The notes under the pieces are model-generated. The model saw nothing but the letters and a program-made list of their open reading frames with translations, was not told the DNA's origin and did not search any database. A program made the position numbers and the translations under genes. Positions 26,180-34,703 of a DNA stretch of 64,000 nucleotides are shown in pieces; position 1 is the first letter of the stretch, and every line of letters begins with the position of its first letter. The stretch is from positions 2,480,001-2,544,000 of the forward strand of contig NZ_CP147846.1 of the NCBI RefSeq assembly GCF_037327425.1, written 5' to 3'. The DNA comes from Rhodococcus sovatensis. GTDB taxonomy: Bacteria > Actinomycetota > Actinomycetes > Mycobacteriales > Mycobacteriaceae.

Positions 26180-27400
26180 GTGATTTTCGTAGGAGACGAC
26201 TGGGCCGAAGACCACCACGACATCCACGTGATGAACGCCGACGGAAAACGTTTGGCGTCCCGCCGATTACCCGAAGGTCTGGCAGGCATCAGCGGGTTTC
26301 ACGACGTGGTGGCCTCCCATGCCCGCGAACCTGCCGACGTCGTCGTCGGCATCGAAACCGACCGAGGCATGTGGGTATCGGCTCTGCTCGCAGCTGGATA
26401 CACCGTCTACGCGATCAACCCGCTCGCCGCCGCACGCTACCGAGACCGCCACCACCTCTCGGGTGCGAAATCCGACGCCGGTGACGCCAAACTCTTGGCC
26501 GACCTGGTGCGCACCGACCGACACAACCACCGCACCATCGCCGGTGACACCGCAGACGCCGCCGCGATCAAGGTGTTGGCCCGCGGGCACCAGAACCTGA
26601 TCTGGTCCCGCAACCGACAAATCAATGCACTGCGCTCAGCGCTCCTCGAGTACTACCCCGCCGCACTCGAAGCATTCAACAGTCTCCACCACCGCGACGC
26701 GGTCGCCGTCCTCTCGCGTGCCGCCTCGCCCGCCGAAGCGGCACACCTGAGTGCAGCGAGCATCCGAGCGATACTGAAAAGGGCAGGGCGGCAACGCAAT
26801 ATCGAATCACGAGCTGCAGAGATCCAAGCTGCGCTACGCACCGAGCACCTCGCAGCACCGCCGCCCGTTGCGGCTGCATTCGCGGCCACCACCCGCTCGG
26901 CGGTAGCGCTGATCGCGGAACTGAACCGTCAGATCGGCGACCTCGAAGCCGAACTCGCACGCCATTTTGAAGCACACCCGGACGCCGACATCTACCTCTC
27001 CCTGCCAGGACTCGGTGTCATCCTCGGCGCCCGGGTGCTCGGTGAATTCGGTGACGACGTCAACCGGTACACCACCGCCAAGTCTCGCAAAAATTACGCC
27101 GGAACGTCACCGCTGACGATCGCGTCCGGCAAAAAACGGGCCGTTCTGTCCAGGCACGTGCGCAACCGGCGGCTCTACGACGCAATCGACCAATGGGCAT
27201 TCTGCGCCATAAGCCAAAGCCCGGGAGCTCGCGCGTTCTACGACCAACACCGCACCGCCGGGGACCTCCACCACCAAGCACTCCGCGCGCTCGCCAACCG
27301 ACTCGTCGGACTACTGCACGGCTGCCTACGACATCGCACCAAATACGACGAACACATCGCCTGGGCACACCGAACTGAACAACAACCCACCGCCGCTTGA
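26180..27400 (+). CDS. IS110 family transposase/recombinase
   Basis: The 406-residue protein has the RuvC-like DEDD domain: VGDDWAEDHHDIHV (Asp6 or Asp7), VGIETDRGMW (Glu59), and AKSDAGDAKLLADLVR (Asp99 and Asp102). A coiled-coil middle follows, then the transposase-20 domain with LPGLGVILGARVLGEFGD and GTSPLTIASGKKRAVL, whose Ser316 fits the C-terminal serine used by IS110 recombinases. All catalytic positions are present and the frame is uninterrupted, so it is likely active. The gene has a GTG start with GAGGAGAACTGCCC upstream. Confidence 0.93.
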   Translation: MIFVGDDWAEDHHDIHVMNADGKRLASRRLPEGLAGISGFHDVVASHAREPADVVVGIETDRGMWVSALLAAGYTVYAINPLAAARYRDRHHLSGAKSDAGDAKLLADLVRTDRHNHRTIAGDTADAAAIKVLARGHQNLIWSRNRQINALRSALLEYYPAALEAFNSLHHRDAVAVLSRAASPAEAAHLSAASIRAILKRAGRQRNIESRAAEIQAALRTEHLAAPPPVAAAFAATTRSAVALIAELNRQIGDLEAELARHFEAHPDADIYLSLPGLGVILGARVLGEFGDDVNRYTTAKSRKNYAGTSPLTIASGKKRAVLSRHVRNRRLYDAIDQWAFCAISQSPGARAFYDQHRTAGDLHHQALRALANRLVGLLHGCLRHRTKYDEHIAWAHRTEQQPTAA

Positions 27401-27421
27401 CAAATTACGGCCCTGGGATGT

Positions 27422-28372
27422 CTAACTGCGTTGCGGTGAATGGTTCTCGATCCAATGACGAGCGATGTCGACGCGCCTGGCGATCCAGACCTTCTCGTGC
27501 GACTGCACGTAGTCGAGAAATCTCTCCAGTGCAGCGATCCGTGCCGGACGCCCGACCAACCGGCAATGCAGCCCGATCGACAGCATCTTCGGCGCGCCTG
27601 CCGCACCCTCCGCGTACAGCACATCGAAAGCATCTCGAAGGTGTGCGAAGAACTCGTCACCGGTCGAGAAGCCGCCGGGTGAGGAAAACCGCATGTCGTT
27701 GGTGTCGAGCGTGTACGGAACGACCAAGTGATCGACCGTCTCCGATCCGCGGGCCACGCGCGTCCAGTACGGCAGGTCGTCCGCGTAGGAATCGGAATCG
27801 TAGAGAAACCCGCCATGCTCGACTACCAGGGAGCGAGTGTTGGGTGAGTCGCGCCCGGTATACCAACCCAGTGGTGCGCTACCGGCCAGGTCGGTCAGGA
27901 TCTCCATGGCCTCGGCCATGTGTTCGCGTTCGACGTGCTCGTCGATGAGCTGATAGCTCAGCCACCGCAGACCGTGGCTTGCGATTTCGTGGCCCTGCTC
28001 GACGAACGCCGCGACGGCCTCCGGATTCCGCTGCATCGCACGTGCAACAGCGAACACGGTGAGTGGAAGGCCACGACGCTCGAAGGCACGGAGGACGCGC
28101 CACACACCGGCTCGAGAGCCGTACTCGTACAACGACTCCATGCTCATGTGTCGGTTCGGGAAGGCTTGCGCTCCGACCATCTCGGACAGGAAGGTCTCGG
28201 ACTTCGTGTCACCGTCGAGAACGTTGTTCTCCGAGCCCTCCTCGTAGTTGAGAACGAACTGGAGGGCGACGTGGGCGCCGCCTGGCCACTTCGGATCCGG
28301 CGGTGTCGCACCGTAGCCGACCATGTCGCGCGGGTATGGGACAGGAGGGTGAGACAGTCGTTCCGGGGTCAC
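27422..28372 (-). CDS. puuE: PuuE-type allantoinase / polysaccharide deacetylase family protein
   Basis: The 316-residue protein begins with PYPRDMVGYGATPPDPKWPG and NYEEGSENNVLDGD, characteristic of the PuuE branch of NodB-fold hydrolases, which hydrolyse allantoin in purine breakdown without urease-like metal centres. Further landmarks are EIASHGLRWLSY and GWYTGRDSPNTR. I chose the GTG at 28372, which follows a GGGAG site and matches family length. No other ureide genes are nearby, so the pathway context is missing. The IS110 element lies directly behind its stop. A related deacetylase function cannot be excluded. Confidence 0.75.
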   Translation of the reverse strand: MTPERLSHPPVPYPRDMVGYGATPPDPKWPGGAHVALQFVLNYEEGSENNVLDGDTKSETFLSEMVGAQAFPNRHMSMESLYEYGSRAGVWRVLRAFERRGLPLTVFAVARAMQRNPEAVAAFVEQGHEIASHGLRWLSYQLIDEHVEREHMAEAMEILTDLAGSAPLGWYTGRDSPNTRSLVVEHGGFLYDSDSYADDLPYWTRVARGSETVDHLVVPYTLDTNDMRFSSPGGFSTGDEFFAHLRDAFDVLYAEGAAGAPKMLSIGLHCRLVGRPARIAALERFLDYVQSHEKVWIARRVDIARHWIENHSPQRS

Positions 28373-28526
28373 GAAACGACAGTCTCCCAGCAATCGGCTT
28401 TCTGCGCCCGGTTCGCCGGGGACGGGTGGACCCTGGTGGCTACGACGGGCGGTCGTATGCAAATATTGTTCTCACTTACGTGCGCGCCGAGCCGACGGCG
28501 CGAGAATTACCCGAGAGGATCGACCG

Positions 28527-28796
28527 GTGGCACAAGCCGAGCTGAACCCCGCTTCGTACGACCCGGTCGAGTACACCCACGAGGACATCGCCGAGGTGCC
28601 GTCCGCCGAGTGGGGATGGAGTGGCGAATCGCACAAGGCCATGCGCGTGGCAGCGATCGTCGTCGCCGTGTTCCTGGTCTTCATGATTCACGGCAATCAC
28701 ACCGGTCTGGTGGAGGATCTGTGGCTCATCGGTTTTGCAATCGCACTCGTCGGCATCGTGGTGCGCGACGTGATCGTGCGCCGCAAGCCCCGATAG
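28527..28796 (+). CDS. DUF2631 small membrane protein
   Basis: An 89-residue protein with an acidic N-terminus (about 38 residues, including VEYTHEDIAEVPSAEWGWSG), two membrane segments (VAAIVVAVFLVFMIHG and LWLIGFAIALVGIVV) and a basic tail RRKPR. The pattern fits the actinobacterial DUF2631 family, which is found near rlmN and cdsA in mycobacteria. Function is unknown. It uses GTG and ends 18 bases from the convergent rlmN stop. Confidence 0.8.
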   Translation: MAQAELNPASYDPVEYTHEDIAEVPSAEWGWSGESHKAMRVAAIVVAVFLVFMIHGNHTGLVEDLWLIGFAIALVGIVVRDVIVRRKPR

Positions 28797-28814
28797 GCAC
28801 CTGCTGGCAGCGAG

Positions 28815-29993
28815 TCAGTTCTCGGCTGCCAGCTGGCCGCAGGCCGCAGCGATCTCCTGTCCGCGGGTATCTCGAACGGTGCACGAGACACCCTGCGCGA
28901 TCACTCTTCTGACGAACTCTTGCTCGACGTCCTTGGGACTTGCGTCCCATTCGCTGCCCGGAGTCGGATTCAGTGGAATCAGATTCACGTGGACACGCGA
29001 GCCGAGCGCCTTGTGCAGTTTCTTGCCGAGCAGGTCCGCGCGCCACGGTTGATCGTTGACGTTCTTGATCATGGCGTACTCGATCGAGACCCGCCGACCG
29101 GTCTGATCCGCGTAGTACCGCGCGGCCGACAGGACCTCGGCAATGGACCAACGATTGTTCACCGGGACCAGAGTGTCTCGGAGCTCGTCGTCCGGAGTGT
29201 GGAGAGACACGGCCAACGTGACCGACAGACCTTCGTCGGCCAGCTTGCGAATCGCGGGAGCCAACCCGACCGTCGAGACGGTGACCGATCGTTGCGACAG
29301 ACCGAGCCCGTCGGGTGCAGGCGAGACGATCTTGCGGACCGCGGCGACAACACGCTTGTAGTTCGCCAGCGGCTCCCCCATTCCCATGAACACGACGTTG
29401 GACAACCGGCCTTCGCCTCCGGCCACCGCACCGTCACGCATGTCGGCAGCCGCGGAACGCACCTGGTCGACGATCTCAGCGGTCGTGAGATTGCGGTCGA
29501 GGCCGCCCTGGCCGGTAGCACAGAACGGGCAAGCCATCCCGCACCCGGCCTGGCTCGAGATGCACAACGTCGCACGATCGGGATACCGCATCAGTACGCT
29601 CTCGAGCAGCGTGCCGTCGTTGGCCTTCCACAGTGTTTTGCGGGTGTCCCCGTTGTCGCAGGCCAGATGCTTGATCGGCGTCAGCAGCGTCGGAAAGAGA
29701 TCCGCGCCCACCTTCTCGCGCACCGAAGCCGGCAGATCCGTCATGTTCGTGGTGTCGGCTTCGAGCCGACCGTAGTAATGGCGTGCCAGCTGATCCGCAC
29801 GGTATGCCGGTAGTCCGAGCGCTTTGACGGCGTCCTTCAAACCGTCGCGATCGAGGTCCGCGAGGTGGCGCGGGGGCATCCCGCGCTTACGATCCGCGAA
29901 CACAAGCGGCAACGACGGGCGACTCTTCGGCGCGGGGTTCTCCGCCGTGGCGGTGGCGTCAGTGGCGTCGGGTGCAGTAGCGGAGTCACTCAT
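28815..29993 (-). CDS. rlmN: Dual-specificity 23S rRNA/tRNA adenine-C2 methyltransferase
   Basis: The 392-residue radical-SAM enzyme methylates A2503 of 23S rRNA and often A37 of some tRNAs. The radical-SAM cluster motif is CGMACPFC (Cys151, Cys155, Cys158), with GMGEPLANYKRV and EYAMIKNVND downstream and a late CTVRDTRGQEIAAACGQL containing the methyl-carrying Cys. An Ala/Thr-rich leader of about 25 residues is not conserved. Cfr-like resistance is not indicated. It is transcribed alone, facing the DUF2631 gene. Confidence 0.95.
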   Translation of the reverse strand: MSDSATAPDATDATATAENPAPKSRPSLPLVFADRKRGMPPRHLADLDRDGLKDAVKALGLPAYRADQLARHYYGRLEADTTNMTDLPASVREKVGADLFPTLLTPIKHLACDNGDTRKTLWKANDGTLLESVLMRYPDRATLCISSQAGCGMACPFCATGQGGLDRNLTTAEIVDQVRSAAADMRDGAVAGGEGRLSNVVFMGMGEPLANYKRVVAAVRKIVSPAPDGLGLSQRSVTVSTVGLAPAIRKLADEGLSVTLAVSLHTPDDELRDTLVPVNNRWSIAEVLSAARYYADQTGRRVSIEYAMIKNVNDQPWRADLLGKKLHKALGSRVHVNLIPLNPTPGSEWDASPKDVEQEFVRRVIAQGVSCTVRDTRGQEIAAACGQLAAEN

Positions 29994-30146
29994 AGTGCTT
30001 CCAGTGTCCCACTACCGAGCGATCTCTCCTATTTCAGCAACCTTCCGGTCTCGGCCGCACTGCTGTTTCCAGTTCGAATCGGAAGGGTAACCGAATCGAC
30101 AACGTATACGCGTGCATCCGAGACTCGCGTGCGAAAGGATCAGACG

Positions 30147-30569
30147 ATGTCAACACCAACAGGCGACAAGCACGACGGCTCGTTCGCCGATCCCACCGGG
30201 GTTCCCGCGACGTACGAGGATTCTGCACCGTCCGCGATCACGACACCCGATTCCGGCGATCACAGCGCGCCGGATCCCGAGGCAGTACGCGACACCAGGC
30301 GTCCGGCAGGGAAGTCACCGGACGGCATCGCCCATACCAAGGCTGCTGCGACCTGGACGGGATTGGTCGTCGGCGCGATCGTGCTGATCATTCTGTTGAT
30401 CTTCATTCTCCAGAACCTGGACTCTGTCCCAGTCAGCATCTTCGTGTGGACCTTCGAGCTGCCACTCGGAGTCGGGATGCTACTCGCGGCTATCGCGGGT
30501 GCCCTCGTCATGGCTCTTGCGGGCGGAGTGCGGATCCTGCAGATCCGACGCGCCGCAAAGCGAAAGTAG
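30147..30569 (+). CDS. LapA-like (DUF1049) inner-membrane protein
   Basis: The 140-residue protein has a disordered Pro/Asp/Ser-rich N-terminus of about 70 residues and then two membrane helices: GLVVGAIVLIILLIFILQNL and GVGMLLAAIAGALVMALAGG, ending in a basic tail. The segment FILQNLDSVPVSIFVWTFELPLG is the LapA/DUF1049 signature. I use the ATG at 30147, preceded by GAAAGGAT. In proteobacteria LapA affects lipopolysaccharide assembly; that role cannot apply here, so the function is unknown. Confidence 0.75.
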   Translation: MSTPTGDKHDGSFADPTGVPATYEDSAPSAITTPDSGDHSAPDPEAVRDTRRPAGKSPDGIAHTKAAATWTGLVVGAIVLIILLIFILQNLDSVPVSIFVWTFELPLGVGMLLAAIAGALVMALAGGVRILQIRRAAKRK

Positions 30570-30666
30570 ACACCGACCCGAGTGAACAGTATGCACACAA
30601 GCTGGCATCATCGAACTGAATCGATAATGCTTGGTGCGTGCCCGATATCACCGCTAGGAGTCTGAC

Positions 30667-31518
30667 GTGACCACTTTCATGGAAACCCCAGTGACATCCG
30701 GCGTGGCGCCCGAGCGCGCACGCTCGTGGCTGTTGGTTCCGGCAAGCAAGCCGGACACATTCACTGCCGCCATCGAATCCGAGGTCGACGCCGTGATCCT
30801 CGACATCGAGGACGCAGTCGCGCCCAAAGCCAAGCCCGCCGCTCGCGACGCGGTCGTGGCATGGCTCGAAGCCGGAAATTCGGCATGGGTTCGCATCAAC
30901 GACGCAACCACCAGTTTCTGGGCCGACGATCTCGCGGCATTGTCGGGGTTACATGGCCTCGCCGGGGTCATGCTGGCCAAGACCGAAAGCGGAAGCCAGG
31001 TAGAAGCCACCGCGGCACGCCTCGCGCCCGGTACCCGCATTCTCGCTCTCGTCGAATCTGCTGTTGGGCTCGAAGCGGCGCCGGAAATCGCTCGCGCGGA
31101 CTCGACGTTCCGTCTCGCCTTCGGCAGCGGCGACTTCCGTCGTGATACCGGCATGAGCGACGAGCCTCTCGCGATGGCATATCCGCGTTCACGTCTGGTC
31201 GTGTCATCACGAGCAGCCCGTTTGCCCGGTCCCATCGACGGACCGACCCTCACCGCGAACGAGAGCATCCTTGCTCGTGACTCGGCGTTGACACTGTCGA
31301 TGGGGATGACGGGCAAATTGTGCATGCACTCCGAACAGGCCCCGACCGTCAACCGTGAACTCGCCCCCGCTCCGAGTGATGTGACCTGGGCCGACGAGGT
31401 CGTCGACGCATTGGGCGCAGACGGTGCACACGTCAAGGACGGCAGTGACCTCCCCCGACTGGCGAAGGCTCTGAAAATCCGCGAAGCGGCCGAAGTGTTC
31501 GGGATTCACGCAGACTAG
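30667..31518 (+). CDS. HpcH/HpaI aldolase-type CoA ester lyase (CitE-like)
   Basis: The 283-residue protein has the CitE-type TIM barrel: RSWLLVPASKPDTFTAA, VDAVILDIEDAVAPKAKPAAR with metal-binding Glu/Asp, WVRINDATTSFWADDL, MLAKTESGSQVEA and ILALVESAVGLEAA. GSGDFRRDTGMSD follows. Relatives cleave citramalyl-CoA, malyl-CoA or similar thioesters; the substrate is not decided by sequence. No citrate lyase alpha or gamma subunits are near, so it is a stand-alone lyase. It ends next to a convergent methyltransferase gene. Confidence 0.8.
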   Translation: MTTFMETPVTSGVAPERARSWLLVPASKPDTFTAAIESEVDAVILDIEDAVAPKAKPAARDAVVAWLEAGNSAWVRINDATTSFWADDLAALSGLHGLAGVMLAKTESGSQVEATAARLAPGTRILALVESAVGLEAAPEIARADSTFRLAFGSGDFRRDTGMSDEPLAMAYPRSRLVVSSRAARLPGPIDGPTLTANESILARDSALTLSMGMTGKLCMHSEQAPTVNRELAPAPSDVTWADEVVDALGADGAHVKDGSDLPRLAKALKIREAAEVFGIHAD

Positions 31519-31519
31519 G

Positions 31520-32233
31520 TCAAGCGAGTTCGAGTCCCCGCGGCTTGCGACGCCAGTGGACTCGGTACCGCACGTCGATGTCGAGGCCAGGGATGCTCCG
31601 CGCAGCCCTGGCCGCTGTGCGTTCGGTGAACTCGATGCCCAACACCGAGCGCAGTGTCAGGCGGTCCGGGAAGCTCCACCGGGTATCGACGCGCTCGAGA
31701 TCGAAGCCCTGTGCTTCGAAGAACGACTCCACAGCCTCGCAGTTGTACTTCGGAAGGTCCGATCGCATCCAGTCTCCGTACGGGGACGCGGATACGTCCA
31801 GATCCACCACGATCAAGCTGCCTCCTGGTCGAAGCACGCGCATCGCCTCGGTGATCCCGGGCCCGCACCCGACACCGAAGAAGTACGCGGTCCTCGCGTG
31901 GACTACGTCGACCGACTCGTCCGGCAGTGGCAACGACTCGGCGTGCCCTGCCAGGACTTCGACAGTGTCGAGTTCGGCGACCCGCCGGAGTGCGTCCCGC
32001 CGCAGTGGATCGTGCGGTTCGACGCCGATCACCCGCTCGGCTTCCACGGCAAACTGCGGCAGATGAAAGCCTGTGCCACAGCCCACGTCGACGATGGTCT
32101 TGTTCTGCAACGGAGCGATTGTTCGTAGAACACGTGCAATCCGACCGTCGGGATCCTGCGCGCGATTCTCGGCCTCGTACACCCGTGGCCAGTGCCAGAT
32201 GTTCGGACTCGGGATTGTGTGGGGGTCGCTCAC
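31520..32233 (-). CDS. Class I SAM-dependent methyltransferase
   Basis: The 237-residue protein has motif I KTIVDVGCGTGFHLPQFA near residue 45, VIGVEPHDPLRRDAL, LPLPDESVDVVHARTAYF and LRPGGSLIVVDLDVSASPYG, all in Rossmann-fold order. The substrate is unknown. Its ATG overlaps the end of cdsA (ATGA), and the gene closes the frr-cdsA series, so translational coupling is likely. Neighbouring cdsA acts on phospholipids, but there is no motif that points to lipid substrates here. Confidence 0.8.
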   Translation of the reverse strand: MSDPHTIPSPNIWHWPRVYEAENRAQDPDGRIARVLRTIAPLQNKTIVDVGCGTGFHLPQFAVEAERVIGVEPHDPLRRDALRRVAELDTVEVLAGHAESLPLPDESVDVVHARTAYFFGVGCGPGITEAMRVLRPGGSLIVVDLDVSASPYGDWMRSDLPKYNCEAVESFFEAQGFDLERVDTRWSFPDRLTLRSVLGIEFTERTAARAARSIPGLDIDVRYRVHWRRKPRGLELA

Positions 32234-33153
32234 AGCAGAATTGCGAAGACCAACCAGGCGACGAACGCCGACGGCAAGAGCGAGTCGAGGCGGTCCATGA
32301 TGCCGCCGTGACCGGGAAGCAACGTCCCCATGTCTTTGATACGCAGATCGCGCTTGACCTGAGATTCGATGAGATCACCAAGGGTTCCGGTCACGACGAG
32401 AACGACACCGAGAAGAACGCCGATCAGCGAGTTCGCTTCGAGGATCAAGGTGACCGTCAGCAGGCACCCGATGACGCAGAACAGCAATGACCCGGCGAGC
32501 CCCTCCCAGGACTTCTTCGGACTGATCGCGGGCGCCATCGGGTGCTTTCCGAACAACACACCGGCGACATATCCACCTACGTCGGAACACACGACCGCAA
32601 TCAGGAAGACGAGGACCCTGCCCGCTCCATTGTCGTCGAGAACCATAAGAACAGCGAACGACGCGAGTAGGGGCAGCCAGCACGCGACCATGATCGTGAC
32701 GGCCAGTTCGCGGAGATAGTTCTTCGGTGCCGACCCGAGGCCCTGGTGCAGCAGCAGCCACACCATACAGACCAGAACCGTTCCTGCAGTGGCACTCAAG
32801 ACACCTGTGGTTCCCCACGGCCACCCGGACCAGATGATTGCCTGCCCGCCGACGATCAACGGGATGCGAGGGACGAGCACCCCTGCCTCGCGGAGCCGTT
32901 TCGATACCTCGTACGTCGCCACAGCGAGCGCGAGCGCGACCACACCGATCCACACCAGCGGCGCGAACACCATGATGAGGATGAGCGAAATTCCGAGGCC
33001 GGCACCCACAGCGATCGCTGCAGGCAAATTGCGCCCGGCCTTCCCCTGTGACTTTGTGGTCGCCGACCCGTCGGGCGCCGATGGGTCGGGTGCGGCAGAC
33101 CCCAATGGTCGTTCCGAACCCACCACGACGCTGTCTCCTTGCTTCATGTTCAT
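32230..33153 (-). CDS. cdsA: Phosphatidate cytidylyltransferase (CDP-diglyceride synthase)
   Basis: The 307-residue polytopic membrane protein makes CDP-diacylglycerol from phosphatidate and CTP. After a cytosolic N-terminus of about 45 residues there are around eight hydrophobic segments. The family signature is TLGDLIESQVKRDLRIKDMG and LLPGHGGIMDRLDSLL, with acidic residues that bind metal and CTP. A second Met three codons in could be the true start. It is 20 bases after frr, in the order pyrH-frr-cdsA common to bacteria. Confidence 0.94.
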   Translation of the reverse strand: MNMKQGDSVVVGSERPLGSAAPDPSAPDGSATTKSQGKAGRNLPAAIAVGAGLGISLILIMVFAPLVWIGVVALALAVATYEVSKRLREAGVLVPRIPLIVGGQAIIWSGWPWGTTGVLSATAGTVLVCMVWLLLHQGLGSAPKNYLRELAVTIMVACWLPLLASFAVLMVLDDNGAGRVLVFLIAVVCSDVGGYVAGVLFGKHPMAPAISPKKSWEGLAGSLLFCVIGCLLTVTLILEANSLIGVLLGVVLVVTGTLGDLIESQVKRDLRIKDMGTLLPGHGGIMDRLDSLLPSAFVAWLVFAILL

Positions 33154-33172
33154 ACTCGGTTCTGCGGGAGGA

Positions 33173-33730
33173 TCAGACCTCCATCAAGTCGGCTTCCTTG
33201 CGCTTGACGAGCTCGTCGACAGACGCCGTGTACTTCGCTGTGGTCTTGTCGAGCTCGTTCTCGGCTCGCACCACCTCGTCCTCGCCCGCCTCGCCGTCCT
33301 TCTGGATCCGCTTGAGTTCTTCCATCGTCTTACGACGGACGTTGCGGATGGACACTTTCGCGTCCTCACCCTTGCCCTTGGCCTGCTTCACGAACTCACG
33401 ACGTCGCTCCTCCGTCAACTGAGGCACGCCGATACGAATCAGGTTGCCGTCGTTGGTCGGGTTGACGCCCAGATCGGAATTACGAATCGCAGTTTCGATA
33501 GGGCCCAGTTGTGATGCCTCGTACGGCTTGATGACGACGAGGCGAGCTTCGGGAACGTTGATGCTCGCGAGCTGGGTAATCGGGGTGAGAGCACCGTAGT
33601 ACTCGACGACGATGCGGTTGAACATGCCGGGATTCGCTCGACCCGTTCGAATGGAGGACAGATCGTCGCGTGCGACGGTGACCGCCTTCTCCATCTTTTC
33701 TTCTGCGTCGAAGAGCGCTTCGTCGATCAC
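33173..33730 (-). CDS. frr: Ribosome recycling factor
   Basis: A 185-residue two-domain protein that releases ribosomes from mRNA with EF-G after termination. Family landmarks are MEKAVTVARDDLSSIRTGRA at the start, NPTNDGNLIRIGVPQLTEERR, RREFVKQAKGKGEDAKVS and IRNVRRKTMEELKRIQKDG. No oddities. It is 63 bases after pyrH and 20 before cdsA. Confidence 0.97.
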   Translation of the reverse strand: MIDEALFDAEEKMEKAVTVARDDLSSIRTGRANPGMFNRIVVEYYGALTPITQLASINVPEARLVVIKPYEASQLGPIETAIRNSDLGVNPTNDGNLIRIGVPQLTEERRREFVKQAKGKGEDAKVSIRNVRRKTMEELKRIQKDGEAGEDEVVRAENELDKTTAKYTASVDELVKRKEADLMEV

Positions 33731-33793
33731 GATCTGTCCTCCATCGTCCGTGCCGGTGTCACCGGCGTGTCCTCGTTCGTTTCTTCGTCATGC

Positions 33794-34522
33794 TCACGAC
33801 GTAACCAAGGTTCCGATGCTCTGCCCTGCGACTGCGCGAGCAATGTTCCCCTGGGTCAACAGGTTGAACACCATGATCGGCATCTGATTGTCCATGCAGA
33901 GGCTGAATGCCGTTGCATCGGCGACCTTCAGGCCCTTCTCGATCACCTGCCGGTGGGTAATGGTGTCGTACATGGTCGCGTTGGGATCTTCCCTGGGATC
34001 GGCCGAGTACACGCCGTCGACTGCCTTCGCCATGAGCAGCACCTCTGCCCCGATCTCGAGCGCACGCTGAGCGGCGGTGGTGTCGGTGGAGAAGTACGGC
34101 ATTCCCATGCCTGCGCCGAAGATGACGACGCGCCCCTTCTCCAAGTGTCGACGCGCACGCAGCGGGAGATACGGCTCGGCGACCTGCCCCATGGTGATGG
34201 CTGTCTGCACACGTGTCGCGACGCCCTGCTTTTCCAGGAAGTCTTGCAAGGCGAGGCAGTTCATGACCGTTCCGAGCATGCCCATGTAGTCGGACCGTGA
34301 CCGGTCCATGCCTCGCTGTTGCAGTTCTGCGCCACGAAAGAAGTTGCCGCCGCCGATGACCACGGCCACCTGAACACCGGTGGACACGACCTCGGCGATC
34401 TGCTCGGCCACGTTGTTGACGACATCAGGATCGAGGCCGACCTGGCCTCCTCCGAACATCTCACCACCCAGCTTGAGCATCACTCGCTTGAACCCGGGGC
34501 GGTCGGTGGCGGGATCGGTCAT
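33794..34522 (-). CDS. pyrH: UMP kinase
   Basis: The 242-residue amino-acid-kinase-fold enzyme phosphorylates UMP to UDP with ATP and is usually hexameric. Diagnostic segments are VMLKLGGEMFGGG, VVIGGGNFFRGAE, MDRSRSDYMGMLGTVMN and LLMAKAVDGVYSADPRED. It lies 181 bases after tsf, beyond a strong terminator, and so probably has its own promoter together with frr and cdsA. Confidence 0.97.
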   Translation of the reverse strand: MTDPATDRPGFKRVMLKLGGEMFGGGQVGLDPDVVNNVAEQIAEVVSTGVQVAVVIGGGNFFRGAELQQRGMDRSRSDYMGMLGTVMNCLALQDFLEKQGVATRVQTAITMGQVAEPYLPLRARRHLEKGRVVIFGAGMGMPYFSTDTTAAQRALEIGAEVLLMAKAVDGVYSADPREDPNATMYDTITHRQVIEKGLKVADATAFSLCMDNQMPIMVFNLLTQGNIARAVAGQSIGTLVTS

Positions 34523-34603
34523 TGCTCTCCTCGGTTCTCGCCGTCTCGAATGCGCACGATAAATGGGCGCGCTGAAGCACCCGTACCCTTATCCTGCCTT
34601 ATC

Positions 34604-34627
34604 GGCGGTGTCGCAGACGACACCGCC
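34604..34627. terminator. Second hairpin between tsf and pyrH
   Basis: GGCGGTGTC (34604-34612) and GACACCGCC (34619-34627) form a perfect 9-bp stem with a 6-base loop. It is 12 bases from the tsf terminator hairpin on the side nearer pyrH and may reinforce termination or act as a leader structure for pyrH. Confidence 0.5.
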
Positions 34628-34638
34628 TGCGACATGCA

Positions 34639-34678
34639 AGATGCCGCCCGTTCGACTCGCGTCGGACGGGCGGCATCT
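34639..34678 (-). terminator. Strong intrinsic-type terminator after tsf
   Basis: AGATGCCGCCCGT (34639-34651) pairs with ACGGGCGGCATCT (34666-34678), a perfect 13-bp stem whose loop contains a further CGAC/GTCG pairing. It lies 26 bases after the tsf stop. There is no long T-run, which is usual in actinobacteria. Confidence 0.8.
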
Positions 34679-34703
34679 GATGAAGCCAGTCAGTATCGGG
34701 CGA

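Larger units (their letters stand above)
26007..27416 (+). mobile_element. IS110-family insertion sequence, about 1.4 kb, apparently intact
   Basis: One full-length DEDD transposase is preceded by about 170 non-coding bases and followed by about 16. There are no inverted terminal repeats, as expected for IS110. The sequence near the left end (GGCCCCGG at 26007-26014) and right end (GGCCCTGG at 27409-27416) agree in 7 of 8 bases and could mark the boundaries, but this is a guess. The element sits between two convergent genes and disrupts neither. Its right end lies only a few bases from the stop codon of the allantoinase gene. Confidence 0.72.
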
